Assembly (NCBI GenBank): GCA_913020625.1
Contig: CAJVZX010000003.1
Location: forward strand, 1-23,184
Direction: 5' to 3'
DNA: 23,184 nt
Origin: an uncultured Pelagibacterales bacterium
GTDB taxonomy: Bacteria; Pseudomonadota; Alphaproteobacteria; Pelagibacterales; Pelagibacteraceae
The notes beneath the pieces are model-generated. The model ran no database searches, was not told the DNA's origin, and saw only the letters and a list, made by a program, of their open reading frames with translations. Positions 15,947 to 23,184 of the stretch are shown here, piece by piece. The translations under genes were made by a program, and so were the position numbers. Position 1 is the stretch's first letter. Each line of letters starts with the position of its first letter.

Positions 15947-16717
15947 ATGATCGACAAATTTACTGTAGCAAAAAAAATTTTTAAATCTAGATTAATAGTT
16001 GGGACTGGAAAATATAAAAGTTTTAAAGAAACAGCCCAAGCAATAAAAGCGTCTGGATCAGATATGGTAACTGTAGCTGTTAGACGAGTTAATATTACGG
16101 ATAAAAAAAAAACTACTTTAATGGATTATATAAATCCAAAAAAAATAACTTATTTACCAAATACAGCGGGCTGCTTTAATTCTTTTGACGCTTTAAGAAC
16201 CCTTAGGCTTGCAAGAGAAATGGGAGGATGGAAACTGGTTAAACTTGAAGTTTTAGGAGATAAAAAAACTTTATATCCAAATATGATTGAAACAATAAAA
16301 TCTACTGAAATTTTAGTAAAAGAAGGTTTTAAAGTAATGGTATATTGTACAGACGATCCTTTAATGGCAAAAATGCTAGAGGACGTAGGGGCTGCTGCAA
16401 TAATGCCTTTAGCTGCGCCTATAGGATCGGGGCTTGGGATACAAAATAAAATAAATATTCAATTAATTAAAAGACAATCCAGGGTACCTGTAATTGTAGA
16501 TGCGGGAGTTGGTCAGGCTTCGGATGCAACTGTGGCTATGGAGCTAGGTTGTGATGGTGTGTTAATTAATACAGCAATAGCCGAGGCAAAAAATCCTATT
16601 TTGATGGCAGAAGCAATGAAACACGCTGTTATTGCTGGAAGAAAATCTTATTTAGCAGGACGAATGGATAAAAAACTATTTGCTAGCGCATCATCACCAA
16701 CAAAAAATTTAATTTGA
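15947..16717 (+). CDS. thiG: Thiazole synthase ThiG
   Basis: ThiG condenses deoxyxylulose 5-phosphate, dehydroglycine and ThiS-borne sulfur to the thiazole phosphate of thiamine. The 256-residue (beta/alpha)8 barrel has '[13 protein letters not shown]', 'VTVAVRRVN', the Schiff-base lysine in '[11 protein letters not shown]', 'LPNTAGCFN', '[14 protein letters not shown]', '[19 protein letters not shown]' and '[18 protein letters not shown]'. These cover both the substrate and phosphate-binding loops, so it should be active. The stop lies within the RNase E/G gene's 3' end on the other strand (9-base overlap). In cultured SAR11 strains the thiazole half of thiamine synthesis is kept while thiC is lost (literature knowledge, not tested here). 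Confidence 0.97.
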   Translation: MIDKFTVAKKIFKSRLIVGTGKYKSFKETAQAIKASGSDMVTVAVRRVNITDKKKTTLMDYINPKKITYLPNTAGCFNSFDALRTLRLAREMGGWKLVKLEVLGDKKTLYPNMIETIKSTEILVKEGFKVMVYCTDDPLMAKMLEDVGAAAIMPLAAPIGSGLGIQNKINIQLIKRQSRVPVIVDAGVGQASDATVAMELGCDGVLINTAIAEAKNPILMAEAMKHAVIAGRKSYLAGRMDKKLFASASSPTKNLI

Positions 16718-18574
16718 AATTCTTCTTTTAATAAATTTATTTTTTTTATAATTAAATTTTTTAAACTGCTTTGAAAATTTTTTTTTATGAAACTTGTGTA
16801 TATTCAGAGATTTTTGTTTTTTTATTGAATCACTTTGTGAAGTTTTTTCAACAATTTTAAATTCTAAATTTTTAATTACTTTCTTACCCTTATTCATTAA
16901 TTTAATTTTATATTCTGGAATTATTAATGTATTATCAGTAATTAATTCAATTTTGATTTTATATTTTTTTTCACAATATTTTATTTCATCTTTAAATTTA
17001 TCTAAAAGGAATTTATTTACCTTTTCACAAACAAATATATTAATTATTTTTGCTTTATTTATAATTGCTTGTTCTTCTGCTAATTTAATAACTTTGGAAG
17101 CAAAAGAATTTATAGATAAGACCATTTCCCATTTAATGGAACTTTCTCTTAGTCTTTGTCTAGACATTTCCATCAAACCAAAATTACTTATTCTTCCAAT
17201 TTGGACTCTAGCTCTATCATTTTTTAATTTTTCTTTTAAACATCTTTCAACTTTCCTTCTATTATTAAAATTTATCATATCGATAAAATCAATAATAATT
17301 AACCCCGATAAATCTCTAATTTTTATTTGTCTTGAAATTTCTTCTGCTGCTTCCAGGTTTGTGGCCAATGCAGTTCTTTCTACATCTGTTTCTGTTGTAG
17401 CACTTCCAGAATTAATATCTATTGATACAAGCGCTTCTGTTGGATTTATAACAAGATAACCACCTGATTGTAATTTTATAGACGAATCATAAATTTGGTT
17501 TAGTTTACTTTCTATGTTTTCTTTATAAAATAAAGGAATCTTACCTATATATTTTTTAATATATTTAACATTTTTTGGCATAATTAATTTCATAAAACTT
17601 TTAGCTTTTTTATAAGCATCATTTCCTTCAATAATTATATTTTTTGTATCATCATCATAAATATCTCTTATCGTTCTTTTAATTATATCACTCTCTTCAT
17701 GAATCAATGACGGCGCAAAAGAATTAACGGCACTTGATTTAATATCTTCCCAAATTTTTATTAAATTTTCTAAATCATAATTAATTTCATTTTTAGTTTT
17801 ATTGGAACCAGCCGTTCTAACTATTAATCCCATTTCTTTTGGTATAGTTATTGTATTTAGAATTTGTCTTATTTTTTTTCTTTCTACAAAATTAGAGATT
17901 TTTCTCGAAATGCCACCACCCTTTGGTGTATTAGGCATTAGAACAATATATTTACCTGCTATAGAAATAAAAGTTGTAAGTGCCGCTCCCTTTTGTCCTC
18001 TTTCATCTTTTAAAACTTGAACTAAAATTATTTGATTGGGCTTAAGTACTTCCTGAATTTTATAACGTTTAGAGCCAAAATTGTTTTTTCGATTATTGAA
18101 TTTTGTATTGCTGGAATAGGTTATGCTTTTTTCATTTATGTTGTTTTCTTTATTTCTTTCTATATTTGATACATTTACTGTTAATTCTTCAGCAACACTG
18201 TTAATTTCATTTTGTGGATCTAAATTATTATTTTCATTTGCGTTATTTTCTTCTAATTTTTTACTTTCTTCTTTTAATTCTTCTCTAATTTTTTCATCTT
18301 CTTTTTTTATAGTTTGTATATCAGATTGTGGAAGCTGATAATAATCAGGCTGTATATCATTGAAAGGCAAGAAACCATGTTTATCTCTTCCAAAATCTAT
18401 AAAAGCTGCCTGTAAAGATGGCTCTATTCTACTAATTTTGCCTAAATAAATATTATTTTTTATTAAATCGCTTGTTTTACTTTCGTGCTCGTAGTCTTCA
18501 ATATAATTATTAGATTTAACAACAATTCTAATTTCATTTGGATGCGATGCATCAATGTATAAATTTTTTTCCAT
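16709..18574 (-). CDS. rne: Ribonuclease E/G family endoribonuclease lacking the zinc-link CxxC
   Basis: RNase E/G starts decay of most mRNAs and processes rRNA and tRNA precursors. The protein has 621 residues. An S1 domain starts near residue 37 ('[23 protein letters not shown]') and carries an acidic, Asn-rich insertion (about 85-165), as in alphaproteobacterial RNase E. '[12 protein letters not shown]' belongs to the RNase H-like/5'-sensor region. The DNase I-like catalytic part has D386 in '[16 protein letters not shown]' and D429 in 'IIIDFIDM', spaced as D303/D346 of E. coli. The expected CPxC zinc-link after 'RQRLRESS' is missing: the sequence goes through W482 directly into the next helix. 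The C-terminal tail is short and strongly basic, not the long scaffold of E. coli RNase E. It could equally be called rng. Confidence 0.9.
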   Translation of the reverse strand: MEKNLYIDASHPNEIRIVVKSNNYIEDYEHESKTSDLIKNNIYLGKISRIEPSLQAAFIDFGRDKHGFLPFNDIQPDYYQLPQSDIQTIKKEDEKIREELKEESKKLEENNANENNNLDPQNEINSVAEELTVNVSNIERNKENNINEKSITYSSNTKFNNRKNNFGSKRYKIQEVLKPNQIILVQVLKDERGQKGAALTTFISIAGKYIVLMPNTPKGGGISRKISNFVERKKIRQILNTITIPKEMGLIVRTAGSNKTKNEINYDLENLIKIWEDIKSSAVNSFAPSLIHEESDIIKRTIRDIYDDDTKNIIIEGNDAYKKAKSFMKLIMPKNVKYIKKYIGKIPLFYKENIESKLNQIYDSSIKLQSGGYLVINPTEALVSIDINSGSATTETDVERTALATNLEAAEEISRQIKIRDLSGLIIIDFIDMINFNNRRKVERCLKEKLKNDRARVQIGRISNFGLMEMSRQRLRESSIKWEMVLSINSFASKVIKLAEEQAIINKAKIINIFVCEKVNKFLLDKFKDEIKYCEKKYKIKIELITDNTLIIPEYKIKLMNKGKKVIKNLEFKIVEKTSQSDSIKKQKSLNIHKFHKKKFSKQFKKFNYKKNKFIKRRISN

Positions 18575-18706
18575 AGTTTTGCTTGATTAATTTTAATGTG
18601 TTTATTTGGTAAGAAGTTCATTTTATTAAATAATTTTTGTTGATAAATGAACAATATATTAAAATTTTGCCTAAAGAAAGACAAATTAATTTAATTATCT
18701 AAGATT
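18575..18706. promoter_or_regulatory. Divergent gap between the RNase E/G gene and mrcA
   Basis: This 132-base AT-rich spacer separates two head-to-head genes and should carry both promoters and the RNase E/G leader. For mrcA a weak match is TTGGTA (18606-18611) and AATAAT (18629-18634), 17 bases apart. I see no strong hairpin or other RNA element. The promoter match is no better than chance would allow at this base composition. Confidence 0.3.
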
Positions 18707-21067
18707 ATGATAGAATTTATTAAAAAAACATTAGTATTCTTATTTGCGATTTTATTGCTTTCGTTTTTTGGTGTTTTTCTTATTTTATGGATTTTTTCAA
18801 ATGATCTTCCAGACTATAAGTTTTTGAAAAATTATAAACCACCAGTCTCTAGCAGAGTTTATGCAGGTAATGGTGAATTGATTTCGGAATTCTCTACTGA
18901 AAAAAGAATATTTGTACCTTATGAATCCATACCTGATAAAGTATTATATTCATTTTTATCTGCAGAGGATAAAAATTTCTTTAATCACCCCGGAATAGAT
19001 GCCAAAGGAATTGTAAGAGCAGTTGTAAAAAACATACACAATATTTTAACTTCTAAGAGATTGGAAGGAGCATCAACAATTACCCAACAAGTTGCAAAAA
19101 ATTTTTTATTATCAAATGAAGTAAGTATAAGTAGAAAAATTAAAGAAGCTATCCTCGCTTTTAGAATTGAAAGAGCCCTTTCAAAGAAAAGAATAATGGA
19201 ACTTTACCTAAATGAAATTTATTTAGGACAAGGCACTTATGGTGTGGCCGCAGCTAGTTTAGAATATTTTGATAAATCAATAAGTAAACTCGAATTTGAA
19301 GAAGCAGCATTATTAGCTGCTCTACCCAAGGCTCCAAGTAAATATAATCCATTTAAATCTCCTACATTGGCAATGGAAAGAAGAAATATTGTAGTCAATA
19401 ATTTGTATGAAAATAATTACATTAAAAAAAAAGAATACGAAAATTTAAAAAATAAACCAATTAATTTAAAACAGAGGAAAATCAAATTATTTGAAGATTC
19501 TAATTATTATTCTGAAGAAGTAAGAAGAATATTATTAAAAGACTATGGTTTTGATAAAATTTATAAAGAAGGTTTACATATTAAAACTCCAATTAATCCT
19601 GTTTTTCAAATTCAAGCAATTAAAGCCTTAAGACAAGGTTTAGAATTATATGATCGCAGGAAAGGCTGGAGAGGAGTTTTAACAAATAAGATAAATAATA
19701 ATAATTGGCACAAAGATGAAGATGTTAAAAAATTTTTTTTAGAAAATTCTATTAATTGGAATTTAGCAAAAGTATTAAAAATTAATGATTTTAGTATTAA
19801 GATTCAAATTGATAATAATGAAATAGGAAAAATATTATTGGAGAATATTAGTTGGACTAAAAAAGATTTCAATACACTTTTTAAAATTGGAGATATAATT
19901 TATGTACAAAGAATCAAAAAAAATTTTTGGGAATTAAAACAACTGCCAGAAGTAAATGGCTCTATTGTAGTAATGGATCCATATACTGGAAGAGTTTTAT
20001 CTATGGTTGGTGGTTTTAGTTATCGTTTAAGTGAATTTAATAGAGCTACGCAAGCATTTAGGCAACCAGGTTCAGCATTTAAACCATTTGTTTATGCATT
20101 GGCTTTAGAAAATGGTTATACACCATCAACACTTATTCTAGATGCTCCAATGGTCTTGGAACAAGGTTTTGATTTAAAATTGTGGAAACCTGAAAATTAT
20201 GGAAAAAAATTTTATGGCCCATCTACTTTGAGAACAGGAATAGAAAAATCTAGAAATTTAATGACTGTAAGAATAGCACTAGATTTAGGAATAAAAAAAA
20301 TAACAGATTTTTCAAAAAAATTGGAAATTTATAAAAATCCTAAAAAACTAATATCAATTTCACTTGGTTCTGAAGAAACAACTTTATTAAAATTAACTTC
20401 TGCATATTGTACTTTTGTAAACGGAGGAAAAAAAATTCAACCAATATTTATTGACCGAATTCAAGATGGATCTGGATTAACTATTTTTAATTCAGATAAA
20501 AGAATTTGTAAAAAATGTGAGGAAATTTCTTATTTAAGTGATGAAATACCAAAAATAGAGGATAATTTTGAACAAATATTAAGTCCAGATACTTCTTATC
20601 AAGTTGTTACTTTATTGGAAGGTGTAATTCAAAGAGGAACAGGAAAAAAATTAAAAAAATTAAAACTTAATCTTGGAGGAAAAACTGGCACTACCAATAA
20701 TAACACTGATACTTGGTTTGTTGGGTTTACATCTCGTTTAGTAGTTGGAGTTTATGTTGGAATGGATGAACCAAAATCATTAGGAAAATATGAAACTGGA
20801 TCTAGAACAGCAATGCCAATATTCAAAAATTTTATCGTAAACACAATAACAAAAAAGGATGCTTTACCTTTTAAGGTTCCTGAAGGAATAACAATGATGG
20901 TAGTTAATAGTAGAACAGGAAAAAAATCTAATGTTAAATCAAGCAAAACAATATATGAGTCTTATAAAGATAAGAATTTAAATGAATTGGAAACAAACGA
21001 CAATTATAATAGTTTTTTACTTAGCAGTTTTGGTAAAAAACAAAAAAGAATAGTTAAATTTTATTAA
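18707..21067 (+). CDS. mrcA: Penicillin-binding protein 1A (bifunctional transglycosylase/transpeptidase)
   Basis: This is a class A PBP that polymerises glycan strands from lipid II and cross-links the peptides in the periplasm. In its 786 residues, a membrane anchor spans about 8-31. The GT51 glycosyltransferase domain has E87 in 'SAEDKNFFNHPGID', 'GASTITQQVAKNF', 'RKIKEAILAFRIE' and 'KKRIMELYLNEIYLGQGTYG'. An OB-like insertion (about 300-420) matches the PBP1A arrangement. The transpeptidase domain has the acylated serine S456 with K459 in 'GSAFKPF', S515-R516-N517, and K659-T660-G661-T662. A Lys/Asn-rich tail follows. The gene is followed after four bases by prfB, an order frequent in Alphaproteobacteria, so prfB probably depends on this promoter. 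Confidence 0.97.
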   Translation: MIEFIKKTLVFLFAILLLSFFGVFLILWIFSNDLPDYKFLKNYKPPVSSRVYAGNGELISEFSTEKRIFVPYESIPDKVLYSFLSAEDKNFFNHPGIDAKGIVRAVVKNIHNILTSKRLEGASTITQQVAKNFLLSNEVSISRKIKEAILAFRIERALSKKRIMELYLNEIYLGQGTYGVAAASLEYFDKSISKLEFEEAALLAALPKAPSKYNPFKSPTLAMERRNIVVNNLYENNYIKKKEYENLKNKPINLKQRKIKLFEDSNYYSEEVRRILLKDYGFDKIYKEGLHIKTPINPVFQIQAIKALRQGLELYDRRKGWRGVLTNKINNNNWHKDEDVKKFFLENSINWNLAKVLKINDFSIKIQIDNNEIGKILLENISWTKKDFNTLFKIGDIIYVQRIKKNFWELKQLPEVNGSIVVMDPYTGRVLSMVGGFSYRLSEFNRATQAFRQPGSAFKPFVYALALENGYTPSTLILDAPMVLEQGFDLKLWKPENYGKKFYGPSTLRTGIEKSRNLMTVRIALDLGIKKITDFSKKLEIYKNPKKLISISLGSEETTLLKLTSAYCTFVNGGKKIQPIFIDRIQDGSGLTIFNSDKRICKKCEEISYLSDEIPKIEDNFEQILSPDTSYQVVTLLEGVIQRGTGKKLKKLKLNLGGKTGTTNNNTDTWFVGFTSRLVVGVYVGMDEPKSLGKYETGSRTAMPIFKNFIVNTITKKDALPFKVPEGITMMVVNSRTGKKSNVKSSKTIYESYKDKNLNELETNDNYNSFLLSSFGKKQKRIVKFY

Positions 21068-21071
21068 TTTT

Positions 21072-22173
21072 ATGGATGATTTAGAACTTAATTCAGTAAT
21101 TGAAAAAATTAAAAAAACAAATTTGAATATCAAGGAGTATCTTTGAATCAAATAATATTAGAGAAAAAATATCAATAAATCATAAAAAATCTTTGGAAGA
21201 TAAATTTTGGAAAAATAAAATTTCAGCTCAAAAAATTATTAAAGAAACAAATTTTTTTGAAGGGATTTATAAGAGTTATCTGAATTCAGAAAATGAAATT
21301 AATAATATTGAAGATTTAATGAAATTAGCATTAAATGAAAAAAATTTAGATGTAGTTCATGATTGTTTAAAAAGTTCAAATTTACTTCTTTCAGAAATTA
21401 AAAAAACAGAAATAAAATGCTTTTTATCTGGTGAAAATGATGTTTTGGATACCTATTTAGAAATTCACGCTGGTGCTGGTGGAACAGAAAGTCAAGATTG
21501 GGCAGCTATGCTTAGAAGAATGTATTTAAGATGGGCTGATAAAAATCGATTTAAATCTGAAATTATAAGCGAACATCAGGGTGATGAAGCTGGTTTAAAA
21601 TCTAGCATAATCAAAATTTATGGACCGTATGTTTATGGATGGTTAAAATCTGAATCCGGAGTTCATAGATTAGTAAGAATATCACCATTTGATTCGGGTG
21701 CAAGAAGACATACAAGTTTTGCAAGTGTGTGGGTTTATCCTGTAGTAGATGATTCAATTAGTGTTGAAATTATAGAAAAAGATTTAAGAATTGATACATA
21801 TCGTTCTAGTGGTGCAGGTGGACAACATGTAAATACAACTGACAGTGCTGTTCGAATAACACATATGCCAACTAATATAGTTGTACAATGTCAAAATGAA
21901 AGATCACAACATAAAAATAAAGAAACTTGCTTAAATATGTTAAAGGCTCGTTTATACGAACATGAATTACAAAAAAAAAGTAATGATCAGAAAGATTTGG
22001 AAAGCAACAAGGCTGATATTGGATGGGGACATCAAATCAGATCTTATGTTTTACAACCATATAGACTAGTAAAAGATTTAAGAAACAATTATGAAAATAC
22101 TAATCCAGATAAAGTTTTAGATGGCGATATAAATGATTTTTTGGAAAATTCTTTATTTAGGTTAAAAAGTTAA
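21072..22173 (+). CDS. prfB: Peptide chain release factor 2, made by programmed +1 frameshift
   Basis: RF2 ends translation at UGA and UAA. Reading starts at ATG 21072 and meets an in-frame TGA at 21144-21146 after 24 codons. A +1 shift at CTT (21141-21143) continues as GAA from 21145 to the TAA at 22171-22173, giving a 366-residue protein, almost exactly the length of E. coli RF2. The joined sequence is coherent (…NIKEYL then ESNNIREK…). The anticodon-like SPF tripeptide is at residues 204-206 ('ISPFDSG') and the catalytic GGQ at 249-251 ('SSGAGGQHVNTT'). Starting instead at the in-frame TTG 21193 would give a 326-residue protein lacking part of the first helical domain. It lies 4 bases after mrcA and directly abuts the next gene. 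Confidence 0.97.
21132..21146 (+). promoter_or_regulatory. prfB +1 frameshift signal (Shine-Dalgarno-like, CUU slip codon, UGA)
   Basis: AAGGAG (21132-21137), TAT, the slip codon CTT (21141-21143) and TGA (21144-21146) reproduce the known RF2 autoregulatory site in the same spacing as in E. coli. When RF2 is scarce, the ribosome pauses at UGA, the internal Shine-Dalgarno sequence pairs with 16S rRNA, and tRNA(Leu) slips from CUU to UUU. The base after TGA is A, not the C found in E. coli. Confidence 0.95.
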
Positions 22174-23184
22174 ATGATTAAATGGATATCTTCGATTTTA
22201 ATAATATTACTTGGCATAGTTATCTCAATTATATTGTATTTATCAACAGTTGGGATTGAAACAAAATCTTTTAATAATTTAATTGAAAATAAAGTAAAAA
22301 ATTATAATCAAAATCTACTTTTAAAATTTGATAAAGTTAAATTATTATTAGACCCTAAAAAACTAGATTTAAAAATAAAACTTATTCAACCTAAAATTGT
22401 ATCGAAAAATAATGAACTTTTATTTAGAAAAATTAATTCCAATTTGTCCTTAAAATCATACATAAAAGGCGAGTTTGCTTTAAAAAATATTGAATTGAAA
22501 TTAAGTAAGGTTGAACTAAAAAAATTAACAAAATTTATAAGGTCAATAGACAGCTCAGTAGCTCTTCTCATTTTAAATAATTCAATAAAGAAAGGAAATG
22601 TTGAAGCAGAGACAATTTTATTTTTTAATAAGGATGGAAAATTGTTAGATAATTATGAAATTAAAGGAAAAATTATTAATGTAGAAGTAAATTTATTAGA
22701 TGAATATCAAATAAAAAATATTAATTCAAATTTTGAAATAAAAAAAGATATTTTTAAATTTAATATAAAAGATGTAAAATTATTTGATGTCGACTTCCAA
22801 TCAACGCAAATAATATTAAAAAAAAAATTAAACGATTTATATGTAGAAGCTGACACAAATATCAAAGGTAAATTAGATAATATTAATGATCTATTAATAA
22901 ATTTTGATCTATCTTTAGAAAAATATAATATTAACTTTTCTAATTTAGATTTTAATTTAAATAATAAAATAAATTTTAAGCTTGAAAAATTTATTAAATT
23001 GCAAGATTTTCAAATAGAAGGTGAGGGAATGATTAATAACATTACTTTTTATTCTGATAATATTAATGAATTTAAAAAAGTTATTAATGTAAATAAAAAT
23101 GTAGAATTTAAAAGTAATAAAATATTTTATACTTATAAAAAAAGTAGTTCTGTAGTAAAAACTTCTGGAAATATAAAATTAAAT
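22174..23184 (+). CDS. AsmA/YhdP-like membrane-anchored protein (partial, 3' end cut by window)
   Basis: 337 codons are open to the window edge. An N-terminal membrane segment (residues about 5-26, 'ISSILIILLGIVISIILYL') is followed by a repetitive beta-strand-rich region with the alternating pattern typical of AsmA, TamB and YhdP proteins: 'KFDKVKLLLDPKKLDLKIKL', 'LSLKSYIKGEFALKNIELKL', 'NGNV-like' turns, and 'TNIKGKLDNINDLLINFDL'. These proteins are anchored in the inner membrane and form long periplasmic grooves thought to move phospholipids to the outer membrane. The opening resembles the DUF3971/YhdP type of Alphaproteobacteria most, but the diagnostic C-terminal domain lies outside the window. 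The start codon follows the prfB stop with no gap, so it is part of the mrcA-prfB run. Confidence 0.65.
   Translation, partial: MIKWISSILIILLGIVISIILYLSTVGIETKSFNNLIENKVKNYNQNLLLKFDKVKLLLDPKKLDLKIKLIQPKIVSKNNELLFRKINSNLSLKSYIKGEFALKNIELKLSKVELKKLTKFIRSIDSSVALLILNNSIKKGNVEAETILFFNKDGKLLDNYEIKGKIINVEVNLLDEYQIKNINSNFEIKKDIFKFNIKDVKLFDVDFQSTQIILKKKLNDLYVEADTNIKGKLDNINDLLINFDLSLEKYNINFSNLDFNLNNKINFKLEKFIKLQDFQIEGEGMINNITFYSDNINEFKKVINVNKNVEFKSNKIFYTYKKSSSVVKTSGNIKLN

Noticed and set aside
16794..17459. 221-residue hydrophobic open frame on the plus strand
   Set aside because: It is fully antisense to the catalytic part of RNase E/G, whose motifs are intact; the apparent membrane character is a shadow effect.
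18463..18684. 73-residue minus-strand frame upstream of the RNase E/G gene
   Set aside because: It overlaps the RNase E/G N-terminus in another frame, has no family resemblance and no ribosome site.
21193..22173. Separate 326-residue prfB starting at TTG
   Set aside because: Upstream sequence in the same frame back to 21145 and the 24-codon leader with the frameshift signal give the normal RF2 length and N-terminus.
1..23184. Mobile elements, CRISPR arrays, tRNA or rRNA genes
   Set aside because: I looked for direct repeat arrays, transposase or integrase motifs and tRNA-like TTCRA arms and saw none. The gene content is continuous housekeeping coding.

Overview
The window is a gene-dense, very AT-rich stretch (clearly below 30% G+C) of a streamlined alphaproteobacterial chromosome. 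The most likely source is the SAR11/Pelagibacterales group. This rests on the base composition, on gene spacing of a few bases or overlaps, and on alphaproteobacterial markers: an NDUFA12-type complex I accessory subunit, a DUF2155 protein, an HdaA-type DnaA paralogue, an aroQ-accB-accC cluster and mrcA followed by prfB. Assignment to SAR11 is inference; no rRNA or tRNA gene is present. I see no phage, transposon, CRISPR or other mobile sequence.

Layout. Positions 1-4616 (minus) hold lptF-lptG-lptD, the lipopolysaccharide export bridge and outer-membrane translocon; lptD runs off the left edge. Divergent from it are pepA and ndk (4679-6578, plus), which meet purM-purN (8186 to 6575, minus) tail to tail. 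Plus-strand genes 8201-11733 are a DUF2066-like secreted protein, the DnaA regulator hda and aspS. A minus-strand gene (12586 to 11741) encodes a stand-alone protein whose second half matches the C-terminal part of B12-dependent ribonucleotide reductase. Across a 135-base regulatory gap come an NDUFA12 homologue and a DUF2155 protein (12723-13575, plus). Next are aroQ-accB-accC (15701 to 13563, minus), thiS-thiG (15725-16717, plus), an RNase E/G gene (18574 to 16709, minus), then mrcA, prfB and the start of an AsmA/YhdP-like gene (18707 to right edge, plus).

The genes are housekeeping: envelope building (LptDFG, PBP1A, AsmA-like), fatty acid and aromatic synthesis (AccBC, AroQ), purine and thiamine synthesis (PurMN, ThiSG), nucleotide and protein turnover (Ndk, PepA), translation (AspRS, RF2), RNA decay (RNase E/G) and replication control (Hda).

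The least ordinary items are the NrdJ-C-like orphan protein and its palindrome-rich promoter gap, an RNase E/G that lacks the zinc-link CxxC, a +1 programmed frameshift in prfB that hides its true start, and convergent gene pairs that all overlap or nearly touch, leaving no room for terminators. I found no clearly new multi-gene system. No gene-free stretch exceeds 300 bases; the longest are 12587-12722 and 18575-18706.
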